Under the pieces are notes generated by a model. That model had not been told where the DNA came from. It saw only the letters and a program-made list of their open reading frames with translations, and did no database searches. A stretch of DNA of 64,000 nucleotides from CATQHD01 sp965243165. Its GTDB lineage: Bacteria > Actinomycetota > Acidimicrobiia > Spongiisociales > Spongiisociaceae. Within the stretch, counting starts at the first letter, position 1. Each line of letters opens with the position of its first letter. The stretch is taken from NCBI GenBank assembly GCA_965243165.1, contig OZ251535.1, positions 2,728,001 through 2,792,000 on the forward strand, in the 5' to 3' direction. This document shows positions 1 to 7,799 of the stretch, piece by piece. A program made the position numbers and the translations under genes.

Positions 1-1
1 G

Positions 2-184
2 GGCGGGGTGGTGGGGATCGAAGTGCTGCGGCCCGGGCGGCCTTGGCCTGTGGCCGAGATCATGAATCGGTTCCCCCTCGCCGAGGACGACAAGTTGCTG
101 CTCAACTCCATGTGGGACACCGTCGAGCACAAGCGCTGGGCTTTTGCAACGCCTTTGGGCGACCTTGCCCCCCGCCGCGTCTAG
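2..184 (+). CDS. 3' end of a small DUF2283-like hypothetical protein (partial)
   Basis: The frame is open from the window edge to a TAG at 182-184, giving about 60 residues that begin GGVVGIEVL and continue through a PWPVAEI stretch. The VVGIEVL-type strand resembles the C-terminal part of small DUF2283 proteins, whose function is unknown. The stop codon lies inside the left inverted end (CTAGATGAG) of the repeat that starts at 181, so the last residues may be an artefact of repeat insertion and the gene may originally have been longer. The start is outside the window. The family call is tentative; the coding call rests on codon use and the uninterrupted frame. Confidence 0.45.
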   Translation, partial: GGVVGIEVLRPGRPWPVAEIMNRFPLAEDDKLLLNSMWDTVEHKRWAFATPLGDLAPRRV

Positions 185-842
185 ATGAGAAGTTCCAAGG
201 GATCGGGGGCGGTGCACATCCCTGCTTGAGCCGCATACGCAGGCTCTTCTCCGGCAAGCCCCGGCCCGCGAAGGCCATGGCACTCGGTTTGCCGCCCCGC
301 TTCCCAACGAGACGGGCAGCCGTACGATTCGATTCGGCCCGAGCTGAGCGGCTGGATGGGCGTGGGCGAGAGGCCGTCAGGAACACCGCTTCCGAGTCTG
401 TCCCTTCCCGGATCTGGGCCGCCTCCGAGTGGGGCCGGAGGATCGAAGCGGTCGAGTCCGCGAAAGTTCTCCGAACATACGTACCCCTTGCCGGAAGCCC
501 CGAATTTTGGTATACCTATTGGGCTGATGCACAAACACCGCCGCGAGTTCTGGAGAGGGCGGCGGTCAGAGACGGATCCCGTTCGATCCGGCCCCGTCGG
601 GCCGGGGGCGGCCTCGTGCGGCCCGGCGGATTTTCGTTCAAGGAGGCGGCGGCGGGGGATGGGCCCGGCGTTGCCGGCGGCGGGGGGCGATTTTCGCGGA
701 CTTCAAGGGTTTGGGTTGGGATCGGACTTTCGCGGACTCAAGGGCATTTTTGGATTGGGACTCGAGGGTATTTGGGTTGGGAATGAACTTCGAGCCATGG
801 TGGCACGAGTTCTTGTCAGGGGCAGCCTTGGAGCCGCCCATC
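181..842. mobile_element. Long copy (A) of a dispersed non-coding repeat with inverted ends (MITE-like)
   Basis: The left end CTAGATGAGAAGTTCCAAGG (181-200) is an imperfect inverted match of the right end starting CCTTGGAGCCGCCCATC at 826. The roughly 100 bp after the left end match the start of the short copies at 46228 and 52681. The core (about 270-800) matches 45702-46190, including the palindromic GGTATACC and the conserved GGATTTTCGTTCAAGGAGGC. Small indels between copies shift every reading frame, so the core is non-coding. No transposase is encoded. The element fills the space between the 3' ends of two convergent genes. Its last bases have diverged from the CTAG terminus seen in other copies. 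Confidence 0.7.
692..790 (+). repeat. Degenerate ~36-bp tandem repeat inside repeat copy A
   Basis: Two adjacent units begin TTTCGCGGACT (692 and 728) and run through a CAAGGG...TTGGGTTGGGA-like tail, followed by a third partial unit (about 764-790). The homologous place in copy B (around 46135-46180) holds only one unit, so this is a local expansion in copy A. Confidence 0.55.
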
Positions 843-851
843 GGCGCGGGG

Positions 852-2432
852 TCATTCCCACTCGATGGTGGCGGGGGGTTTGGAGGAGATGTCGTAGGCG
901 ACCCGGTTGACGCCGGGGACTTCGTTGATCACCCGGCCGGAGATCCGTTCCAGCACTTCGTAGGGGATGCGGGCGAAGTCGGCCGTCATGGCGTCGTCGG
1001 AGGTAACGGCCCTCACCACCAGGGCGTGGGCGTAGGTGCGGCTGTCGCCCTGGACGCCGACTGTCTTGACGCCGGGCAGCACCGCGAACGACTGCCAGAT
1101 CTCCCGGTGCAGGCCGGCCCCCCTGATCTCTTCGGCCACTATCGCGTCCGCCGCCCGGAGGATGCGCAACCGCTCCCTGGTTACCTCCCCGATCACCCGC
1201 ACCGCCAGCCCCGGACCGGGGAACGGCTGGCGCCAAACGATCTCTTCGGGCAGGCCCAGCTCCTCCCCCACCGCCCGCACCTCGTCTTTGAACAGGCCCC
1301 GGAGCGGCTCGATCAGATCGAAGGAAAGGTCGTCGGGCAGGCCCCCCACGTTGTGGTGGGTCTTGATGGTGGCGGCCATCCCCCCGCCCGACTCGATCAC
1401 GTCCGGATACAGGGTGCCCTGCACCAGGAACCGGGCGTCGGGGACGGCGGCGGCGGCTTCCTCGAAGGTGCGGATGAACAGCTCTCCGATGACGGTGCGC
1501 TTCCGCTCGGGGTCGGTCACCCCCGCCAGGGCCGCCAAGAACCGGTCCGCCGCTTCGACGTGAACCAGCTCCGCCTCGAAGTGCCGCCGGAAGGCCTCTA
1601 CCACCTGGGCGGCCTCCCCTTCCCGCAGCAGGCCGTGGTCGACGAAGATGCAGGTGAGGCGGTCCCCCACCGCCCGGTGCGCCAAGGCGGCCGCCACCGC
1701 CGAGTCCACCCCGCCCGACAGGCCGCATATCACCCCCGCGCCCCCGGCCTTGTCCCTAACCGCCTCCACCTGCTCGGCGATGATCGACCCGCTGGTCCAG
1801 GAGGGCGGGGCTTGGCACGCCCGTCGGAGGAACGCCTCCAGCATGGCCGTTCCGTGCTCGGTGTGGGCCACTTCGGGGTGGAACTGGACGCCATACACCC
1901 CCCGGCGGGCGTGCTCCATGACCGCCGCCGGAGACCCGCCGGTGGAAGCCGTGACCTCGAAACCGCCGGGCGGAGCCGTGACCGAATCGGCATGGCTCAT
2001 CCAGACGTCCTGGCGGGAGGGGGTTCCGTCCAGGATCAGCGAAGGGCCGGAGGCCGTCAGGGACACCCGCCCGTATTCGGCGCCCGGGGTGCGCTCCACC
2101 CGCCCGCCCAGCATCTGGGCGAGGAGCTGGTGTCCGTAGCAGATGCCCAGCACCGGCGCCCCCAGCTCGAGCAGGCCCGGGTCGATCCGGGGGGCGCCCT
2201 CCTCGTACACCGACATGGGGCCGCCGGAGAGGATGATCCCCAGCGGGCGCATCCGGGCGGCTCGGCGGGCGTCGATCGTGTGGGGGGCTATCAGCGAGAA
2301 CACCCCCGCCTGGCGCACCCGGCGGGCGATCAGCTGGGCGTACTGGGCGCCGAGGTCGACCACCAGCACCGGGCGGTGGACGGCCTCCCCCCCGGCGGCC
2401 GGCCCCTCCCCGCCGGTCTGCTCCGGGTTCAC
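852..2432 (-). CDS. guaA: GMP synthase (glutamine-hydrolysing)
   Basis: Amidates XMP to GMP using ATP and glutamine in de novo purine synthesis (cytosolic). The 526-residue protein is full length. It has an N-terminal class I amidotransferase domain with the nucleophile region GICYGHQLLAQ and the His/Glu pair in VQFHPEVAHTE, then an ATP-pyrophosphatase P-loop (CGLSGGVDSAVAAAL), and a C-terminal dimerisation domain ending SKPPATIEWE. The start overlaps the stop of the upstream guaB3 by 4 nt (ATGA), so the two are co-transcribed and probably translationally coupled. Its 3' end runs almost into repeat copy A. Confidence 0.97.
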   Translation of the reverse strand: MNPEQTGGEGPAAGGEAVHRPVLVVDLGAQYAQLIARRVRQAGVFSLIAPHTIDARRAARMRPLGIILSGGPMSVYEEGAPRIDPGLLELGAPVLGICYGHQLLAQMLGGRVERTPGAEYGRVSLTASGPSLILDGTPSRQDVWMSHADSVTAPPGGFEVTASTGGSPAAVMEHARRGVYGVQFHPEVAHTEHGTAMLEAFLRRACQAPPSWTSGSIIAEQVEAVRDKAGGAGVICGLSGGVDSAVAAALAHRAVGDRLTCIFVDHGLLREGEAAQVVEAFRRHFEAELVHVEAADRFLAALAGVTDPERKRTVIGELFIRTFEEAAAAVPDARFLVQGTLYPDVIESGGGMAATIKTHHNVGGLPDDLSFDLIEPLRGLFKDEVRAVGEELGLPEEIVWRQPFPGPGLAVRVIGEVTRERLRILRAADAIVAEEIRGAGLHREIWQSFAVLPGVKTVGVQGDSRTYAHALVVRAVTSDDAMTADFARIPYEVLERISGRVINEVPGVNRVAYDISSKPPATIEWE

Positions 2433-3589
2433 CCCATCCCGACCTGCTGGCGGCGCTGCAGCTCCTTGCCTTCGGTGCGGACGGCGGGGGCCACCATGAC
2501 TTCGGCCTGCTGGAAACCCTTGAGGTCGGCGTAGCCGGTGGCGCCCAGCGCCATCCTCAGCCCTCCGAACAGGTTCTGCCGTCCGTCGTTCTCATAGGCC
2601 GGCCCCACCAGTATCTCCTCCAAGGGGCCGATCCGGTCCACCATCACCCGGGCGCCGCGGGGAAGGGTGGGGTGGAAGGCGGCCATCCCCCAATGGGCGC
2701 CCCGGCCAGGCGCTTCGTCCGCCGCCGCCAGCGGGGAACCGATCATCACCGCATCGGCCCCGCAGGCGAAGGCCTTGGCGATGTCCCCGCCGGTGCTCAT
2801 CCCCCCGTCGGCGATCACGTGTACGTAGCGGCCGGTCTCGTCCCGGTGCCTGCTCCGGGCGGCGGCGGCGTCGGCGACGGCGGTGGCCTGGGGCGCTCCG
2901 ACCCCCAGCACGCCCCGGGTGGTGCAGGCGGCGCCCGGCCCCACCCCCACCAGCACCCCCGCCGCGCCGGTGCGCATCAGGTGGAGGGCGCCCGAGTAGG
3001 AGGCGCACCCGCCCACGATCACCGGCAGGTCCAGGCGGGCGATGAACTGGTAGAGGTCGAGGGGCGCCTCGCGGGTGGACAGGTGCTCGGCGGAGACCAC
3101 GGTGCCCTGGATCACCAGTATGTCCAGGCCGGCCGACAGGACCACGTCGAGGTAGCGTTCCACGTTCTGGGGGGTGAGGGACGCTCCAGACACCACCCCG
3201 GCCTCTTTGATCTCGGTGATCCGCCGGTGCATCAGGTCAGGAACGACCGGGCTGCGGTAGAGCTCCTGCATGCGCCGGGTGGCCTTCTCGGCGGGGAGGG
3301 AGGCGATCTCCTCGTACACGGGCGCCGGATCCTCGTAGCGGGACCACAGGCCTTCGAGGTTGAGGACGCCGAGGCCGCCCAACCGCCCGACGGCAACGGC
3401 GGAGGCGGGGCTGATGGCCGAATCCATGGCCGAGCCGAGCATGGGGAGGCCGAACTCGAAACCGCCGATCTCCCAGGAGATGTCCACGTCGTCGGGGTTG
3501 CGGGTGCGGCGGCTGGGGACGATGGAGATGTCGTCGAAGCCGTAGGCCCGCCGCCCCGACTTGGCCATGCCGATTTCTACCGCCGCCAC
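2429..3589 (-). CDS. guaB3: GuaB3 family IMP dehydrogenase-related protein
   Basis: A 386-residue member of the IMP dehydrogenase/GMP reductase fold. The conserved N-terminus (RRAYGFDDISIVPSRRTR) and the GGCASYSGALHLMRTGAAGVLVG phosphate-binding region are typical of the actinobacterial GuaB3 group, which lacks the CBS domains of true GuaB. GTG start at 3589 is preceded by an AAGGCGG ribosome site and matches the usual family N-terminus. A Cys-Thr pair (GPGAACTTRGV) corresponds to the catalytic loop. It is paired with guaA by a 4-nt overlap, consistent with a purine role; whether it acts as IMPDH or as a reductase cannot be told from sequence. Confidence 0.9.
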   Translation of the reverse strand: MAAVEIGMAKSGRRAYGFDDISIVPSRRTRNPDDVDISWEIGGFEFGLPMLGSAMDSAISPASAVAVGRLGGLGVLNLEGLWSRYEDPAPVYEEIASLPAEKATRRMQELYRSPVVPDLMHRRITEIKEAGVVSGASLTPQNVERYLDVVLSAGLDILVIQGTVVSAEHLSTREAPLDLYQFIARLDLPVIVGGCASYSGALHLMRTGAAGVLVGVGPGAACTTRGVLGVGAPQATAVADAAAARSRHRDETGRYVHVIADGGMSTGGDIAKAFACGADAVMIGSPLAAADEAPGRGAHWGMAAFHPTLPRGARVMVDRIGPLEEILVGPAYENDGRQNLFGGLRMALGATGYADLKGFQQAEVMVAPAVRTEGKELQRRQQVGMG

Positions 3590-3682
3590 TGTTTCCGCCT
3601 TCCGTTCGCCGCCGCTCGAGCGAACATGAAACTACCAGACCCCAGGCCGGCCGCCGCTGCGCCCCGGCTACCCTGCGCGCCC

Positions 3683-4462
3683 ATGGAAAGCACCCGCTGG
3701 CGCTGGTACGACACCCCGGCCGTATTGGCGGGCGGGGTGCTGGCCGCCCTGCTGGGGGGGTTGGCGGGCGGAATCGCGTTCGGCCCCGGTTCGGCGGAAG
3801 CCCTGTTCTGGCTGGTGATCCCCGCCCAGAACCTGGGGATGATCGGCGCCTTGGTGTGGCTGGGCCGCCGCCGGGGGTGCAGCAGGCCGGCCCGCGAGCT
3901 GGGCCTGGAGGTCGAGCCCCGCCAGGGGTGGTGGGTGCTGGCCGGCGTGGGCGCCTCGATCGCCTTCGCCTTCCTGGCCGCCGGCCTGCTGGAGCTGCTG
4001 GGGGTGGAACCCCGCCCCCAGGCCGTCTTGGAGCAGATGATCCAGACCCGGAGCGCCCCCGCCGCGGCGGCGGTGGTGATCGGGGTGGTGATCCTGGGGC
4101 CGGTGGCCGAAGAGCTCCTCTACCGAGGCCTGACCATGCAGACCGTCCTCCAAGGGGGCCGCCCGCCCGCCTTGGCGGTCTGGGTTTCGGCCGCGGTCTT
4201 CACCGCAGCCCATCTGGCCGACCCGTCCCTCTTCTCGGCGGCGGGGGCGGTGACCCTGGCGCTGCTGTTCCTGTTCGGCCTGTTCCTGGGGGCGGTGAGG
4301 ATCCGCACCGGCGGCCTGGGGGCCCCGATCTTCGTCCACAGCGGGTTCAACCTGACCACGGTGCTGGCGCTGTTCTACGGCCCCGATCCGACGTGGAGCG
4401 CAGAGGGCGGAGCGGCGGGGATCGGCTTGGCGGGGGCACTGCTCCCGTTCTTCGCGGCCTGA
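3683..4462 (+). CDS. CPBP family intramembrane metalloprotease
   Basis: A polytopic membrane protein of 259 residues with the three motifs of the CPBP/Abi family: EELLYRGL (EExxxR), FTAAH (FxxxH) and HSGFN (HxxxN), all expected at the membrane-embedded metal site. About seven hydrophobic segments are visible. The start chosen is the ATG at 3683, which has a TACCCT -10-like box 8 nt before it and fits leaderless expression; an upstream ATG at 3626 would add 19 Pro/Ala-rich residues. Monocistronic, divergent from guaB3 and convergent with trpS. The substrate is unknown. Confidence 0.85.
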   Translation: MESTRWRWYDTPAVLAGGVLAALLGGLAGGIAFGPGSAEALFWLVIPAQNLGMIGALVWLGRRRGCSRPARELGLEVEPRQGWWVLAGVGASIAFAFLAAGLLELLGVEPRPQAVLEQMIQTRSAPAAAAVVIGVVILGPVAEELLYRGLTMQTVLQGGRPPALAVWVSAAVFTAAHLADPSLFSAAGAVTLALLFLFGLFLGAVRIRTGGLGAPIFVHSGFNLTTVLALFYGPDPTWSAEGGAAGIGLAGALLPFFAA

Positions 4463-4477
4463 GGCGGTGAAGCAGGT

Positions 4478-5458
4478 TCAGCCGGAGAGGCCGATCATCC
4501 CTCTCACCGCCGCCATGGTGCGTTCGGCTTCGATGCGGGCCTCGAGCGCTCCCTTGGCCATGATCCGCTCCACTTCCGGGTCCTCGAGCTCGAAGTAGGC
4601 TCGGCGGAGGGGGGCCAGGCCCTCGATCACCGCCTCGGCAACTGTTTCCTTGAACCTTCCGTATCCGGCCCCGGCGTGCTGTTCGGCCAGGTCCTCGACC
4701 GCCCCGCCGGTGAACACCGCCAGGATGTCCAACAGGTTGGAGACCCCGGGCTTGCGTTCTGTGTCGTAGGCGATGCGGGCCTCCGAATCGGTGACCGCCC
4801 GCCTGATCTTGCGGCGGATGTCGTCCGGGCGGTCGACGACGAGGATCCGGGAGGAGGGGTCGGGATCCGATTTGGACATCTTGGAGACCGGGTCGGCCAG
4901 GGACATGACGCGGGCGCCCCGTCCGGGGGTGATCTGCTCCGGGACCGGGAAATATTCCCCGTAACGGGCGTTGAAGCGCTCCACCAGATCGCGGGTGAAC
5001 TCGAGGTGCTGGGTCTGGTCGCCCCCGACCGGCACGGCATGCACCTTGTGGATGAGGATGTCGGCCGCCATCAGCACCGGGTAGGAGAACAGGCCCAGGT
5101 TCTGGCCGCCCTTGTCCTCCTTCTCCTTGTACTGGGTCATGCGCCCCAGCTGCCCCATGGAGGCGAGGGTCCCCATGATCCAGGACAGTTCGGCGTGCTG
5201 GGGGACCTGGCTCTGGTGGTAGAGGAGGGAACGGTTCGGATCGATGCCGGCCGCCAGCAGTATCTTGGCGGTGCCGAGGCGGGCCTCGGCCAGCTCGGAG
5301 GGCGCCTGCGGAAGGGTGAGGGCGTGGAGGTCGACCACGCAGTAGATGGTGTCGTACTCGTCCTGGCAGGCCGCCCAGTTGCGCAGGGCCCCGGCGTAGT
5401 TGCCCAGATGGATGCCGCCGCTCGGCTGTATCCCCGAAAAGACCTTCTTCTTGCTCAT
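4478..5458 (-). CDS. trpS: Tryptophanyl-tRNA synthetase
   Basis: Class I aminoacyl-tRNA synthetase of 326 residues that charges tRNA-Trp. The HIGH-equivalent is IHLGN near residue 17 (after GIQPSG) and the KMSKS loop is intact (SKMSKSDPD). Other signatures are the substrate-pocket YPVLMAADILIHK and the VGGDQTQH segment. The ATG at 5458 is preceded by AGGTGAG. A 32-codon upstream ORF ends 3 nt before it, and two strong hairpins sit in the leader (separate entry). Confidence 0.96.
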   Translation of the reverse strand: MSKKKVFSGIQPSGGIHLGNYAGALRNWAACQDEYDTIYCVVDLHALTLPQAPSELAEARLGTAKILLAAGIDPNRSLLYHQSQVPQHAELSWIMGTLASMGQLGRMTQYKEKEDKGGQNLGLFSYPVLMAADILIHKVHAVPVGGDQTQHLEFTRDLVERFNARYGEYFPVPEQITPGRGARVMSLADPVSKMSKSDPDPSSRILVVDRPDDIRRKIRRAVTDSEARIAYDTERKPGVSNLLDILAVFTGGAVEDLAEQHAGAGYGRFKETVAEAVIEGLAPLRRAYFELEDPEVERIMAKGALEARIEAERTMAAVRGMIGLSG

Positions 5459-5461
5459 ATC

Positions 5462-5565
5462 TCACCTCGCATCTATGCAGCTGCCCGGCGGTGCGGCTTC
5501 GGCCGGCAGGAGAAAAAGGCCGGCCTGCGCCGAATTTGGACGATATCCCCGATTGTTCATCGGGG
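5462..5565 (-). promoter_or_regulatory. trpS leader with two hairpins and a short upstream ORF
   Basis: On the minus strand a perfect 7-bp stem (5559-5565 with 5547-5553, 5-nt loop) is followed by another perfect 7-bp stem (5519-5525 with 5501-5507, 11-nt loop). A 32-codon ORF (5560 down to 5462) starts inside the first stem and stops 3 nt before the trpS ATG. It has no Trp codons, and no T-box sequence is visible, so classical Trp attenuation is not supported. Its role is unknown. The remainder of the gap to 5825 shows a repeated CGAAGAGCCGG (about 5630 and 5690) and no gene. Confidence 0.35.
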
Positions 5566-5825
5566 GCTTGCACTGCACCGGCGCGTCTGCAGGCGGCCCG
5601 ATTCGGCGGCGCGGCGCCATTTTACCGGCTCTTCGGAATGAGGGGGAGCAGGACAGGGCAAGGCCTCGGCCGGATGGAGAGAATCCGGCTCTTCGAAAAA
5701 TGAAGGGAAGCAGGGCGGGGCGGCGGGCGGTCTCTGCTTCCGAGATCAGTCCGCCGGGGGAAGGTTTATTTGGATTTTGGAAGAATCTGGAACAATCGGG
5801 AATATTACTAGTCACAGGGATGTTG

Positions 5826-5831
5826 TATAAT
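5826..5831 (+). promoter_or_regulatory. -10 box of a leaderless promoter for the HNH gene
   Basis: A consensus TATAAT lies exactly 6 nt before the ATG at 5838, so transcription should begin at or next to the start codon. No clear -35 is visible. The local sequence is A+T-rich against a very G+C-rich background. Confidence 0.6.
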
Positions 5832-5837
5832 GTAGAT

Positions 5838-7442
5838 ATGTTCGATTTCATGGCCGACCGAGCCCCCGACGAGGACTTCACCGTCGAGGCCGACCCCGCT
5901 CTCGAGGCGGACCCCGCCTTGGCGGCGGACGCCCCTGCCCTCGAGGCGGGCGAAGCGGAGGGCGGGGAACGCCCGGCGTGGCTCCAAGCCCACATGAGCG
6001 AATACCAGAAACAACGCCAAGACGTATACGACCGCACCCTGCGTCTCCTGGCCCGGGGAAACCCCTTCACCCGAAGCTTCGACGACCACCGCGAGAAAGA
6101 AACCGCCAAAGCCGAAGCCGGTCTCGTCCGGGCCCAAGCCGGTATCAGCCGCGCCCGGGGCGACCAGCTCTACTGGCTGCAGGGCTTGTTCCTCTTCGAC
6201 GGCGCCCGCCGGGCCGGGTACGCCAGCCGGGTGGATCTGGCGGCGGCGATGATGGACGTCCACCGCAACACGGCCAAGAACCTGGTCTACCTGGCGGACC
6301 GCATAGACGAGGGCACGGTCAACGCTATCCGCAAGGGCCGGCTGTCGTATGTGCGGGTGCTGGAAGAGACCCGCCTCCGCGAAGCCGGCGCTGCCCCGGA
6401 GCAGGTCGAAGCAACCCGCCGCCTCGACCTGGGGCGGGTGAAGCGCTTCCTGGCGAAACTCCGGAAGATGACCCGCATCGACGAGAAGCGCATCTTCGAC
6501 GGCCAATACATTGTCTTTCAGCCGTCTCTGGACGAAAGCCACTACCGCGTAGCAGGACAACTCGGCGGCTACGAAGGCGAAATCTGCCGTCAAGCCCTCC
6601 AACAACGCGCCGAGCGGATCACACCCCCCGCCAACAACAACGAAGACGATCAGGTACGGCCGGACGCCGGGCTGCGGCGGGCGCTGGCCCTGACTTCGAT
6701 GTGCCAAGACGAACTCGACCAAACCACCGACCACCCCCACCCCGGCGGGCAGGCGGGCACAGCCGAGGACTTGGCCGCGCGGGTGGAAGACCTGGCCGCC
6801 TGGGAACAACACCGGGCCGACCACACCGCCCACGACGAAGAGGCCGAACAGCCCGAAGGCGGGGCCGACCACGCCGACGAGACCGACCGCACCATCCGCC
6901 GAGAACACATCGACGACATCCTCCACACCGCCCGCCGAGCCGCCGGCCGCAACCGCCGCCAACCCCTGCTCATGATCGTCGCCGACCAACAGCTGGCAGA
7001 ACAATCAGGCTGCGAACAAGGCGTCAACATCCTGGGAGGACCCAGAGTCGGACCCGACACCATCGACCTCATCCACTGCACCGGCAAAACCGAACACCAC
7101 ACCATCACCGAAGGCGGCATCACCAGCCGAGGAACCAAACAACAGATCCGACCCAGTCTGCGAAGAGCTGTCCTCGCCCGGGACGACGGATGCGTCATCG
7201 ACGGATGCACCAACACCCACCGCCTCGAAGTCCACCACGTCGTCCCCCTGTCTCAGGGCGGAACCCATCGGGCGGACAACCTGGCAACGCTCTGTTGGTA
7301 CCACCATCACGTCGCTGTCCACCGACATGGGCTCCAACTCGATCCCCGTTCACCCCCACACCGGCGAAGACTCATCCGGCCCCGGCCCTCCCGCCGGAAA
7401 CACCCCCCTCCCCAGTTGCGCGCCCTTCTCGCAACCGGATGA
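5838..7442 (+). CDS. DUF222/13E12-type HNH endonuclease protein
   Basis: A 534-residue protein with a C-terminal HNH nuclease domain (CVIDGCTNTHRLEVHHVVPL, then CWYHHH), preceded by a DUF222-like helical region and a charged low-complexity segment. This multicopy family is characteristic of actinobacteria; its function is unknown and it may be linked to mobile DNA. The ATG at 5838 was chosen because of the TATAAT box 6 nt upstream. The first 45 residues are acidic, with an ADPALEADPALAAD repeat; the tail is Arg/Pro-rich. It is flanked by long gene-free stretches. Confidence 0.8.
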   Translation: MFDFMADRAPDEDFTVEADPALEADPALAADAPALEAGEAEGGERPAWLQAHMSEYQKQRQDVYDRTLRLLARGNPFTRSFDDHREKETAKAEAGLVRAQAGISRARGDQLYWLQGLFLFDGARRAGYASRVDLAAAMMDVHRNTAKNLVYLADRIDEGTVNAIRKGRLSYVRVLEETRLREAGAAPEQVEATRRLDLGRVKRFLAKLRKMTRIDEKRIFDGQYIVFQPSLDESHYRVAGQLGGYEGEICRQALQQRAERITPPANNNEDDQVRPDAGLRRALALTSMCQDELDQTTDHPHPGGQAGTAEDLAARVEDLAAWEQHRADHTAHDEEAEQPEGGADHADETDRTIRREHIDDILHTARRAAGRNRRQPLLMIVADQQLAEQSGCEQGVNILGGPRVGPDTIDLIHCTGKTEHHTITEGGITSRGTKQQIRPSLRRAVLARDDGCVIDGCTNTHRLEVHHVVPLSQGGTHRADNLATLCWYHHHVAVHRHGLQLDPRSPPHRRRLIRPRPSRRKHPPPQLRALLATG

Positions 7443-7584
7443 CCCAGGCCGGGCCCGGCTCGGCCTTACCGGCCCGGACGCACTCGCCTTCCCCGCACTC
7501 CCCCTGAAGTCCAAAGAGCCGTTCACCAAGCTCGACGAAAGGAACCCCCGGGGGCATAACCGCCCGCCCGCCGGCGCCGACAGG

Positions 7585-7613
7585 TTGACAGAACCGGGCA
7601 GACGCGCCATACT
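7585..7613 (+). promoter_or_regulatory. Promoter for the cimA leader (TTGACA-17-CATACT)
   Basis: The perfect -35 TTGACA (7585-7590) and the -10 CATACT (7608-7613) are separated by 17 nt. The predicted start near 7620 is only a few bases before the ATG of the leader peptide at 7624. This is the best promoter match in the window. Confidence 0.75.
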
Positions 7614-7623
7614 GCCCGAAGAC

Positions 7624-7659
7624 ATGAACATGACAAGCACCGGGATCATTATCGGCTAG
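7624..7659 (+). CDS. cimA leader peptide with three consecutive Ile codons
   Basis: An 11-codon ORF encoding MNMTSTGIIIG then TAG. Codons 8-10 are ATC ATT ATC. It sits 10 nt after the -10 box of a strong promoter and just before a hairpin and an intrinsic terminator that precede citramalate synthase, a gene of isoleucine biosynthesis. This is the architecture of a transcription-attenuation leader: ribosome stalling at Ile codons under Ile-tRNA shortage would alter downstream folding. A start at the second ATG (7630) is equally possible. Function is inferred from position and composition. Confidence 0.65.
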   Translation: MNMTSTGIIIG

Positions 7660-7691
7660 GGGCATAGGGACCCCGTACAACCCGATGCCCC
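7659..7691 (+). promoter_or_regulatory. Hairpin overlapping the leader-peptide stop codon
   Basis: GGGGCAT (7659-7665) pairs perfectly with ATGCCCC (7685-7691). The 5' arm begins at the last base of the leader stop codon, so a ribosome terminating there would block it. An alternative pairing of the AGGG just inside it with the CCCT of the terminator is possible. Confidence 0.5.
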
Positions 7692-7694
7692 CTC

Positions 7695-7725
7695 AAGCCC
7701 TGCGCTCCGGCGGAGGGCTTTTTTT
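7695..7725 (+). terminator. Rho-independent terminator (attenuator) upstream of cimA
   Basis: AAGCCCT (7695-7701) and AGGGCTT (7714-7720) form a 7-bp stem with additional CGC/GCG pairing inside, followed by a run of T to 7725. It lies between the promoter at 7585 and cimA at 7800 in the same direction, so it must be read through for cimA expression from that promoter. Confidence 0.75.
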
Positions 7726-7799
7726 GTTGCCTCCCGACCCGGCCCGAAGAGACCGGGCGGCGGCGGGAGGGCGGGGCGGCGGAAGAGAGGCGGCGCACC

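Noticed and set aside
181..280. tRNA-like GTTCGAGCC sequence in the repeat family
   Set aside because: No acceptor or anticodon stems can be drawn around it; the resemblance is limited to a T-loop-like string.
356..910. Possible protein encoded by the core of the long repeat
   Set aside because: Copies A and B share DNA similarity but have indels that shift the frame, so the ORF is not conserved.
703..1728. Long open frames antisense or out of frame to guaA and other core genes (Arg/Gly/Pro-rich translations)
   Set aside because: They overlap confidently identified genes and have the composition expected of shadow frames in very G+C-rich DNA.
5462..5825. T-box riboswitch before trpS
   Set aside because: No T-box core sequence or Trp specifier arrangement was found on the minus strand.
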